Assembly (NCBI RefSeq): GCF_026672275.1
Contig: NZ_JANQCD010000004.1
Location: forward strand, 62,001-126,000
Direction of reading: 5' to 3'
Source of the DNA: Marinifilum sp. D737
GTDB taxonomy: Bacteria > Bacteroidota > Bacteroidia > Bacteroidales > Marinifilaceae
DNA: 64,000 bases
The notes under the pieces are model-generated. The model was not told where the DNA came from, made no database searches, and saw nothing but the letters and a program-made list of their open reading frames with translations. The position numbers and the translations under genes were made by a program. This document shows positions 17,776-25,031 of the stretch, one piece after another. The first letter of the stretch is position 1. Each line of letters begins with the position of its first letter.

Positions 17776-19389
17776 TTAGAATCCCAAACCAAATCTTCCC
17801 CAATATTCATTCTCCAATTCTTTCCAACGCAGCATTGTAGCTCCTGTAAAGTCTTTGGTGAATTTATTTAGAAGTGTGGTTGCTTCTTCTTTCTTGCCTT
17901 CTTCTAATAACTTCTTGATTTTAGCTTCAAAATACTCCGCATCGCTAAAGCCTTTGTCTTCAAAGTAAGCCACTTCTTCCATCATGCCTTTTCTGGTTTT
18001 TTGCCATTGCAAAGTAGCCAATTTGTTGGCCTTTCTGTATTGCCAGATTGCAGCATCTTCTCTGTATCGTTTTTGACCACAGAAATTAAAGCTCTCAGGA
18101 AGTTTCGTAGTTCCTGAATAAATTGGAATACGAGGGCTTTGTGCTGGATTATCGAAAGAGAACCAAGCTCTACCACCAATTTCATCAGGCAACCAATCTC
18201 TCAACTGAATGATATGAGAATAAGAACACCATGCAACAGCAACCGTTCTCTGATACTCGATGGTTCCCTCTTTAAGGAAATTGCGTAAGTTTCTGTGATC
18301 TCTTGTTGGCCATGGGTGAGCATTTGGAGCGATAATGGTATCAGCACCAATCTCCTCTTTCTTATCGTTGTATTTTTTCTTCACCACTTTTAGGTTTTGA
18401 GTCATATCATACTCAGTACCTTCATAGGTTTCGCGATACAATGCTATTACGTCGCGTACAGAAACTTTCTGATCTGGTTTTACCGAAAATGGCAATTCAT
18501 CCGCTTCAAAATCCAATTTTAATGATGGAGCCAAAGCATTAAGAATGAAAAACTCACGAATCTTAAATGGTTTATCAACCTTACCATATGCTTTCCAGAA
18601 CTTGAATTCTTCTTTACCATCCCATCTTTTAAGCTTCTTTGCAACAGAGAATACATTATCTGAATACATGAAGTAATCCTTGTTCTTTTTCTCGATCTTG
18701 CCAATTCTTGAAATATTTGCCGATACGCCAACATGATCATCAGGAATACGCTGAGCAGCCCAAACCCCTCCGATATTTTCATGACCTTCGCCAAAAATTT
18801 CCATTTGCCAAACCTCATGCTTGTCTGCAATGGTGATGCACTCACCCCAATCGCCGTAACCATATTCTTTGATTAACTTGCCGATTAATTGAATCGCATC
18901 ACGAGCAGTAGAGCAACGCTGTAAAGCAATTCGTTCCAACTCTTCAATCAGGAACATTCCTTTTTCGTTCACCAATTCTTTAGGACCAACAATGGTAGTT
19001 TCACCAATTGCCAATTGCTTTTCGTTTAAACATGGATAAGCAGTATTTAAATATGCGTATGTTTCTTTCGCTTGTGGAATGGTACCTACAACATTCATTT
19101 TTCTTCGATCCCAAGCAGTTTCAGTTTTCAAGCTACCCTTGTAAACTTCCATGGTAGTATCCTTCTCGAACTTCTGTCCTTTCTCAACCTCTAACCAGGT
19201 TCTGTATCGTCCATCACAGGTATGACTTGTAATTACAGATCCATCGGTTGATGCCTTTTTACCCACCATGATACTGGTACAACTCTCTCCAAAAAACGGA
19301 TCGTTTACCTGATCTAAAACTCCTTGTGCAACAACACTTGCCGGCAATATGCAAAGCATGGCAAATGCTGCTAATAGTAACTTTTTCAT
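17776..19389 (-). CDS. C69 family (PepD-like) dipeptidase, secreted
   Basis: A signal peptide (to about SVVAQ, residue 22) precedes the peptidase domain. The catalytic Cys is expected at Cys37 in GESCTSIMVGKKASTDGS, the usual N-terminal segment of U34/C69 dipeptidases. Other family segments are GDWGECITIADKHEVWQMEIFG and the C-terminal YSHIIQLRDWLPDEIGG. At 537 residues it is full length. Most C69 enzymes are N-terminal-nucleophile hydrolases in which the Cys is exposed by removing the leader. It likely hydrolyses dipeptides in the periplasm. Confidence 0.93.
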   Translation of the reverse strand: MKKLLLAAFAMLCILPASVVAQGVLDQVNDPFFGESCTSIMVGKKASTDGSVITSHTCDGRYRTWLEVEKGQKFEKDTTMEVYKGSLKTETAWDRRKMNVVGTIPQAKETYAYLNTAYPCLNEKQLAIGETTIVGPKELVNEKGMFLIEELERIALQRCSTARDAIQLIGKLIKEYGYGDWGECITIADKHEVWQMEIFGEGHENIGGVWAAQRIPDDHVGVSANISRIGKIEKKNKDYFMYSDNVFSVAKKLKRWDGKEEFKFWKAYGKVDKPFKIREFFILNALAPSLKLDFEADELPFSVKPDQKVSVRDVIALYRETYEGTEYDMTQNLKVVKKKYNDKKEEIGADTIIAPNAHPWPTRDHRNLRNFLKEGTIEYQRTVAVAWCSYSHIIQLRDWLPDEIGGRAWFSFDNPAQSPRIPIYSGTTKLPESFNFCGQKRYREDAAIWQYRKANKLATLQWQKTRKGMMEEVAYFEDKGFSDAEYFEAKIKKLLEEGKKEEATTLLNKFTKDFTGATMLRWKELENEYWGRFGLGF

Positions 19390-19618
19390 GTGTTTGTTGT
19401 TTAAATGTATGCCTCAGTTTTAAAATTGAGCTCTAAAAGTAATTTATTCTCATTATTCTTCCAATTGTACAACAAAATGATTGATAATGCTTTTAAACAA
19501 GTATGCATTTATGGGTACATCACCCTACTTGTTGCAGATACTTGCAAAATTTCGAAGCATAACCATCACTTTTAAGTTTCATTAACTTTTATTCAATCCA
19601 TTTAGCACTCTTCTACCC

Positions 19619-19728
19619 TACATTTGTAACATACAAACAGAGATGTTTTTTCATAGAATTAGATTTAGGTTAGTAAATAGTGCTTAGAGAAAATCCCGAA
19701 CTTTGAACAGGTTCGGGATTTTTCTTTT
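19619..19728 (+). ncRNA. Small RNA or micropeptide transcript, copy 1
   Basis: A perfect TAnnTTTG promoter element (TACATTTG, 19619-19626) is followed by about 95 bases of putative transcript ending in a strong terminator: AATCCCGAAC (19692-19701) with GTTCGGGATT (19711-19720), then TTTCTTTT. Inside is a 14-codon ORF, MFFHRIRFRLVNSA (19643-19687), with AGAG just before its ATG. The transcript could be a regulatory RNA, a micropeptide gene or a type I toxin-like element. No -33 TTTG box is seen, but the upstream 50 bases are conserved in both copies. I match it to no known RNA family. Confidence 0.6.
19643..19687 (+). CDS. 14-codon ORF in small unit, copy 1
   Basis: It encodes MFFHRIRFRLVNSA, short, basic and hydrophobic. 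The second copy encodes the same peptide except Arg7 to Gly. Its stop codon is 4 bases before the terminator stem, so it fills the transcript. Translation is unproven. Confidence 0.4.
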   Translation: MFFHRIRFRLVNSA

Positions 19729-19790
19729 ATAATATTCTGCCCTCAACTTAAGCTTGGAATAAATGGAAATAGTTGGTGCGACGTTCATGC

Positions 19791-19965
19791 AAACTAAATA
19801 TTACGGTACGCTGTACCTTTTTTCATTTCATTCTAATTTTTCTATAAATATTCCGGTACTCCGTACCTAAATTTCTTTAAGAATAAAGCAGCAGAGCTGC
19901 GAAACATTTATAGAACTACACATTTATATATTTAATGAGGTGCAGCGCACCGTGATATGAATCAC
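19791..19965. repeat. Cluster of four REP-like palindromes
   Basis: Short palindromes with a shared tail: GGTACGCTGTACC (19805-19817), GGTACTCCGTACC (19855-19867), GCAGAGCTGC (19891-19900) and GGTGCAGCGCACC (19939-19951). The first two are on the minus strand and the last two on the plus strand. Three carry the tail NNAATATTTATAGAA or a close variant (19791-19804, 19839-19854, 19901-19915). The set resembles dispersed REP elements of Bacteroidetes. Their placement between the duplicated units suggests insertion after or during the duplication. Confidence 0.65.
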
Positions 19966-20028
19966 AATATTCTAATCACTTTTAAGTTTCATTAACTTTT
20001 ATTCAATCCATTTAGCACTCTTCTACCC

Positions 20029-20138
20029 TACATTTGTAACATACAAAACAGAGATGTTTTTTCATAGAATTGGATTTAGGTTAGTAAATAGTGCTTAGAG
20101 AAAATCCCGAACTTTGAACAGGTTCGGGATTTTTCTTT
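20029..20138 (+). ncRNA. Small RNA or micropeptide transcript, copy 2
   Basis: Same organisation as copy 1: TACATTTG (20029-20036), small ORF 20054-20098, terminator AATCCCGAAC (20103-20112) with GTTCGGGATT (20122-20131) and a T-rich tail. The next gene, truA, has its own -7 element beyond the terminator, so this is not obviously a truA leader. Confidence 0.6.
20054..20098 (+). CDS. 14-codon ORF in small unit, copy 2
   Basis: It encodes MFFHRIGFRLVNSA, one residue different from copy 1. The stop lies 4 bases before the terminator stem. Conservation between the copies could simply reflect recent duplication. Confidence 0.4.
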   Translation: MFFHRIGFRLVNSA

Positions 20139-20243
20139 GGTAATATTTTGTACTCAACTAAAGCTGATAGAGATTACAAATAGTTCACTATATCTATAAT
20201 CCTATACATTCAACACTTCTCATCCTGTCATTGTAATTATTCA

Positions 20244-20251
20244 TACCTTTG
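20244..20251 (+). promoter_or_regulatory. -7 promoter element of truA
   Basis: TACCTTTG matches TAnnTTTG perfectly, 52 bases before the truA start. No -33 box is evident. Confidence 0.5.
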
Positions 20252-20302
20252 GGCACATCCAAGTTTAGCAGATCGTGAGAGTATAGAATAAATCAAGAAT
20301 TC

Positions 20303-21109
20303 ATGTCGAAATACAGGTATTTTTTTCATATCGCCTACAAAGGCAGTAATTACAGAGGTTGGCAAAAGCAGATTAACGCTACAAGTGTGCAAGAAAGCAT
20401 TGAGGATGTGTTGAGCAAGTTTCTGAAGGAAAAAATACATTGCATGGGTTGCGGCAGAACCGATGCCGGCGTTCACGCATCGCAATATTACTTCCATATC
20501 GATGTGAGTCACCAGATTGATGATAATCTATTGTTTGCCATTAACCGAATGCTTCCGCCCGATATTTCTGTTTTCGATTTTCAGTTGGTTGAGCCACAAA
20601 ATCATGCACAACATAGCGCCAGTGAGCGTACTTACAATTATTTTATTCACACCAGTAAGAATCCGTATTTGAGCGATATCTCCTCGCTTTATTCTCTTGA
20701 TCTGGACAGTAAGAAAATGCAATTGGCTGCCCAACTCTTAATTGGCGAAAAGGATTTTCGTGCCTTCTGCAAAACGCCCGATCGACACAATCATACCATT
20801 TGCAAAGTAAGCAAAGCACAAGTTTTCAAGAGTGCTGACACAGGTTCTTTGCGATTCGAAATTACTGCCAATCGCTTTTTAAAAGGAATGATTCGAATCA
20901 TTGTTCATCAACTGCTTGAGCTTGGACAAGGTAAAATGAGCGTAGAGGAATTTGAACAGCAATTGAGCCAACAAATTACGCCTTCCCCATTGAATTTGGC
21001 ATATCCACAGGGCTTGTACCTATCAGAAATTAAATATCCCTTTTTAGAACAGAAAAATTTATCCAATCAGTGTATCATGATGGATTTGAAAGACTGGATT
21101 CTTGTTTAG
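20303..21109 (+). CDS. truA: tRNA pseudouridine synthase A
   Basis: TruA converts U38-U40 of tRNA anticodon arms to pseudouridine. The 268 residues contain RGWQKQINATSVQESIEDVLS, the catalytic motif GCGRTDAGVHASQ with Asp57 the likely nucleophile, and the C-terminal FLKGMIRIIVHQLLELG segment. Length is typical. It stands alone, with its own promoter element and no clear co-transcribed partner. Confidence 0.96.
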   Translation: MSKYRYFFHIAYKGSNYRGWQKQINATSVQESIEDVLSKFLKEKIHCMGCGRTDAGVHASQYYFHIDVSHQIDDNLLFAINRMLPPDISVFDFQLVEPQNHAQHSASERTYNYFIHTSKNPYLSDISSLYSLDLDSKKMQLAAQLLIGEKDFRAFCKTPDRHNHTICKVSKAQVFKSADTGSLRFEITANRFLKGMIRIIVHQLLELGQGKMSVEEFEQQLSQQITPSPLNLAYPQGLYLSEIKYPFLEQKNLSNQCIMMDLKDWILV

Positions 21110-21532
21110 CTCTCCTTTTATAGGTTTAATTATCACAACCGTTAAAAACTATATTGTGTTCAAAAAACAATTATCATCATTTAATGCTCAAGCCGCACGG
21201 CTCTTACTTTCTGCATTGATTAGAACGTAAGCAATCCCGAAGCTTCGGGAAGGGCGAGTAAGCCCAAACCACTTCTACTTGAAAAATTTAAGTGCGGCGG
21301 AGTGATCTTCTCCCGATTATGATTTTTGTTGCATTTGCTTCTCAAATGCTTACAAAATCTATTTCGGGATCAGCTTCCCCTCCCGAAAGCTTTCGGGATT
21401 ACTAAAATTTATCCTGCGGATAAGCGGCTTGTCCTTCCCATGCCCCTACCGCAGTCCGAACAAACAAATATACATCTACACTTCACAAAGAGATGAAATT
21501 CTTAGTAGGCTTGTGACTTGGAGCTTGAAGCT
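21110..21532. other. Intergenic region with GC-richer palindromes, no gene seen
   Basis: Two perfect palindromes built on the same core stand out: TCCCGAAGCTTCGGGA (21235-21250) and TCCCGAAAGCTTTCGGGA (21381-21398). The stretch 21190-21460 is richer in G and C than its surroundings. It may be a degraded repeat element. I see no tRNA fold, no credible ORF and no clear terminator for truA or for the kinase gene. Confidence 0.6.
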
Positions 21533-23671
21533 TCAATCAGCATACTTCTCCAACTTTACATACAATTCTTCAGGATTTATTGGCTTGGTTACAAAATCAG
21601 TCATCCCTGCACTCATTACTTTAGCTCGTATTTCGTTAAAAGCAGATGCTGTAACAGCTATAATTGGCAAATTCTGATACTTTTCACCTTCTAGTTTTCG
21701 AATGTTTTCAGAAGCATCATAACCATCCATTTCTGGCATTTGCAAGTCCATAAGCACCATATCATAGTCAACTTCCTGTACTTTTTCAAAAGCAATTTTA
21801 CCATTTTTGGCAATATCGTAGGTAACATTCCATTTCTTGAGGAATTGTTTTATAATTAAAACATTCATAGGATTGTCTTCCGCCACCAACACATGCATCC
21901 CTTTCAGTTTTTCACGACCTGTAAAGTGTTCATCGGAAAAACTAAGCTTAGGTTTTGATTTCAAGCTGATTTTTAAACTAACATTCACAAAGAAAGAGGT
22001 TCCTTTTCCTGCTTCACTTTCCACATCAATGCTACCATTCATTAGTTGTATCAACTTACCTGTAATGGCTAATCCTAATCCGGTTCCACCATACAATCTT
22101 GTGGTATTGGAATCTGCCTGCGAGAATGATTCGAAAATTTGATCTTTTTTGTCCGTCGGAATTCCAATTCCGGTATCGTTAATTTCAAATTGAATATTCA
22201 CTTTATCGTCTGACCCTCCTTTAAAATCAGCCTTTAAATGCACTCTACCTTCGTCGGTAAATTTAATGGCATTACAACACAAATTGGTTATAATTTGAGA
22301 TAATCTAGTAGGATCACCAGTAAGGTGAGCAGGAATTTTAGGATCTATTTCAACAAGAAATTCCAAGCTTTTTTCTTTTGCCTTCATAAAAAATCCGGCA
22401 GTCACATTATTGATAAAATTTCTAAAATTGAAGTCGATTTTCTCCAACTCAATCTTACCAGCTTCAATTTTACTGAAATCCAAAATGTCATTGATTAATG
22501 TCATTAAATTATCAGCCGACAGTTTTAAAATGTTCAGGTTACTTAACTGATCTTCTCTCGGGTCATTTTCCGATAACAAATGTGTAACGCCAATAACAGC
22601 ATTCATTGGCGTTCGTATTTCATGTGACATGGTAGACAGAAACTGCGCTTTGGCTTTTGTAGCTTCTTCGGCTTTTTCTTTGGCAGCAATCAATTCCGAT
22701 TCTACTCTTTTTCTTTCTGATAAATCGTGAAGTGCAACAAAATGAATATTATCCTCGGCCAAATGTACAGGATTCAAAATTACTTCAACAGGAAATTCCA
22801 TTCCATCCTCCTTCATGTGAATCCAATCAAATTTATTAAAACCCTTTTTTCTGGCTTGGTAAATAAAATCCATTGCCTTATCGGATGATCTGGAACCGTC
22901 AGCTTGAAATTCCGGTGAAAAATCTTTTACAAATTTACCAATGAAATTCCTTCGATATTTCACTCCAAAAAGATCTAAGCAAGCCTGGTTGCAATCTAAA
23001 AATCTCGATTCTTTAATAATCAGATATGCTACCGATGATTTTTCAAATATCATCCTGAATTTTTCATCAGTTTCATTCTTTTCTTCTTCTAAACTTTTTC
23101 GTTGCGAAATGTCTTTTATAAAGCCCGATAATCCAGTTGCTTTACCATCTTCACCTATGATTAATCGCTCTTCGATTTCGCACCACTTGTAACTACCCGA
23201 TTTGGTAACAAAACGAACCTCAAAATGATTGGATTTTTCTTTATTCTCGAGCAAATATCTTAATTTCAACCTGCACAACTCAATATCATCAGGATGAATA
23301 AATTCATAAACATTTGTACCAATACTCGACAACAAATCAAAGCCAGTAATTTTCGACCATTCCGGATTTAAATACATCCATTCACCTTCGATATTGGCTT
23401 GGAAAATCACTTCATTAATATTATCAACAATCGACTCCAGTCTTGAGCTTGTTGTTTTAACCTCGGCTGATTTGCTTTCCAGATTTTTCTTAAGCTCACG
23501 ATTTACATTGAACAATTCTTGTGAACTTTCTTCAAGAATATTTTCAATTTGCTTGATATCAGAATCAAAGTCAACATATGCATCATTAATCACATCAAGA
23601 AAGTCTTTGAATTTTTCTTGCTCCTCTTCTGATAAATATTTCCTGATTTGTCTTTTAAGTAGTCGATGCAT
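21533..23671 (-). CDS. Hybrid sensor histidine kinase (PAS-PAS-HisKA-HATPase-REC)
   Basis: No membrane segment is visible, so this is a cytosolic kinase of 712 residues. The order is: N-terminal coiled region (1-75), PAS domain (about 78-190), second PAS (about 203-320), HisKA with His350 in FLSTMSHEIRTPMNAV, an HATPase domain with NLCCNAIKFTDEG and DTGIGI plus YGGTGLGLAI, and a REC domain (592-712) with phospho-acceptor Asp642 in VLMDLQMP. It starts 4 bases after the FIST gene stop. The pair is one operon, so the FIST protein probably supplies the signal. Confidence 0.93.
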   Translation of the reverse strand: MHRLLKRQIRKYLSEEEQEKFKDFLDVINDAYVDFDSDIKQIENILEESSQELFNVNRELKKNLESKSAEVKTTSSRLESIVDNINEVIFQANIEGEWMYLNPEWSKITGFDLLSSIGTNVYEFIHPDDIELCRLKLRYLLENKEKSNHFEVRFVTKSGSYKWCEIEERLIIGEDGKATGLSGFIKDISQRKSLEEEKNETDEKFRMIFEKSSVAYLIIKESRFLDCNQACLDLFGVKYRRNFIGKFVKDFSPEFQADGSRSSDKAMDFIYQARKKGFNKFDWIHMKEDGMEFPVEVILNPVHLAEDNIHFVALHDLSERKRVESELIAAKEKAEEATKAKAQFLSTMSHEIRTPMNAVIGVTHLLSENDPREDQLSNLNILKLSADNLMTLINDILDFSKIEAGKIELEKIDFNFRNFINNVTAGFFMKAKEKSLEFLVEIDPKIPAHLTGDPTRLSQIITNLCCNAIKFTDEGRVHLKADFKGGSDDKVNIQFEINDTGIGIPTDKKDQIFESFSQADSNTTRLYGGTGLGLAITGKLIQLMNGSIDVESEAGKGTSFFVNVSLKISLKSKPKLSFSDEHFTGREKLKGMHVLVAEDNPMNVLIIKQFLKKWNVTYDIAKNGKIAFEKVQEVDYDMVLMDLQMPEMDGYDASENIRKLEGEKYQNLPIIAVTASAFNEIRAKVMSAGMTDFVTKPINPEELYVKLEKYAD

Positions 23672-23675
23672 TGTT

Positions 23676-24812
23676 TTATTTTTCAGAAATTGTAGTAATT
23701 GTCATGGTTTGATTGTGCAACTTACATGGTGTGTTCTTGCGAAATGGAGAGATCTCTCCGTAAGAGTAAAACCCAGTAATACACACATCTTTACCAATTA
23801 CATCCGAAACTGCTTCCACCTCTTCTTCGATCAGCTGCTTTAAAACCAATTTACGACCTACACAACTAATCAAAATGGCTATTTCAGCTATGTCCTTTGG
23901 TAATATTTCGGTAGTAGTTATCGCAGAATTTTCGGCTCCATTAATTAACCTGTCTACATTGGCTTTCATTAACCTCACATAGGCGCCCTCAGGAATGCAT
24001 CCAGCAAAAGTCATCGATTGATCTTCTTCGTTTACCCCTAAAATGGTACGAACCACTGGTTCCTGAATTCCATCCTCTCGTAAACTTAAAGGGAATAGTA
24101 AACCCGATGCTGGTAAACCTTCTGCTTTATCTCCTAAAAATTGCTTGTAAAGCTGTAAGGCAGGTTTTCCGTCCAATTCATACAATATATTTCCTTTCGA
24201 CTTGGTTACCAACCTTTCCAGTCCAAAGCTGTCCCATCCTCCATTTGAACCATAACCTACAGAAATCTTTTCGCCATAAAAGCCTAAGGCTGCAATACAA
24301 TTTGACACTGGCTTACCAGATTTATCATACACAACCGTTTCGTTGAAATCACTACCATCACCAGCTAAACCTCCGGTAACCGTAACATTTCCAGGCAATG
24401 TATTTTCTATTCCATCAACCAGTTCAGCACCATTTATATTCAATCCATCAGAAAGAATCATAACATGCTTTAAACCGTTCTTATCCAGTTTATCCAATAA
24501 CTTAGTCCCTAACAGTGTATTATCAGAATTCTCTTCTATTTGAATGGATTCTAACTTCACCGTCGAATTTTCAAATTCAATTGCAGTAATCACCACAGAA
24601 TGATCTATCACTTCGGTTCCGGAGATTTCACCAGCAGAAGAACAACCAAATAAAACCGCCTCTGGATAATGATTCTTCAATGCTAATGTAAATGGTTCAT
24701 CCAACATTAGTTTTCGATATCCAAAAACAAATATCAGGTCAGCTTTAATACGTAGATTTTTAATATTCGGCAATTCATCAATTGAATTAATTCTCAGCTT
24801 ATCAATTTTCAT
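23676..24812 (-). CDS. FIST domain sensory protein
   Basis: The 378 residues contain both FIST modules. The N-terminal part has YRKLMLDEPFTLALKNHYPEAVLFGCSSAGEISG and VMILSDGLNINGAELVDGIE with VTGGLAGDGSDF. The C-terminal part has VGYGSNGGWDSFG and ends ICITGFYSYGEISPF. FIST proteins are thought to bind small ligands such as amino acids. The gene is first in the operon with the hybrid kinase (4-base gap). No signal peptide is present. Confidence 0.92.
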   Translation of the reverse strand: MKIDKLRINSIDELPNIKNLRIKADLIFVFGYRKLMLDEPFTLALKNHYPEAVLFGCSSAGEISGTEVIDHSVVITAIEFENSTVKLESIQIEENSDNTLLGTKLLDKLDKNGLKHVMILSDGLNINGAELVDGIENTLPGNVTVTGGLAGDGSDFNETVVYDKSGKPVSNCIAALGFYGEKISVGYGSNGGWDSFGLERLVTKSKGNILYELDGKPALQLYKQFLGDKAEGLPASGLLFPLSLREDGIQEPVVRTILGVNEEDQSMTFAGCIPEGAYVRLMKANVDRLINGAENSAITTTEILPKDIAEIAILISCVGRKLVLKQLIEEEVEAVSDVIGKDVCITGFYSYGEISPFRKNTPCKLHNQTMTITTISEK

Positions 24813-24937
24813 ACTATAGGTGTAAATAGGTAGTAGAATTCCACTTAATAGTGAATTTTAAATTATTCGTCAACATTTTAATACGATTCACAGCAAAGTC
24901 TGTTACATAAGTTAATCAAAAAATTAGTTTTTATCAC

Positions 24938-24945
24938 TATTTTTG
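24938..24945 (+). promoter_or_regulatory. -7 promoter element of the PBP1A gene
   Basis: TATTTTTG matches TAnnTTTG, 87 bases before the ATG at 25032. No -33 TTTG box is seen at the usual distance. Confidence 0.4.
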
Positions 24946-25031
24946 AACTTCCAATGAGTAATGTTTTGCAAGAAGATATAATCTTTATTGTGAAAATTCG
25001 TTGAATAATAGTAGCATCAAGAATTTTAAAT

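Larger units (their letters stand above)
19565..19754 (+). repeat. Direct repeat copy 1 (190 bp) carrying a small transcription unit
   Basis: This stretch matches 19975-20165 almost base for base up to the end of the terminator: one substitution and one inserted A. Similarity then fades over the last 25 bases. Both copies have the same orientation, promoter, small ORF and terminator. Confidence 0.9.
19975..20165 (+). repeat. Direct repeat copy 2 (191 bp) carrying a small transcription unit
   Basis: Second copy of the 190-bp unit at 19565-19754, offset by 410-411 bases. One A is inserted after the promoter and one base differs in the small ORF. Confidence 0.9.
19390..20302. other. Intergenic region with duplicated small units and REP-like palindromes
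   Basis: No protein gene of normal size lies here. It holds two copies of a 190-bp unit (19565-19754 and 19975-20165) and, between them, a cluster of short palindromes (19791-19965). The truA promoter element lies at 20244-20251. The two units are described separately. Confidence 0.8.

Noticed and set aside
21429-21677. 82-aa ORF overlapping the end of the hybrid kinase gene
   Set aside because: Its second half is antisense to the REC domain; no start signal or similarity.
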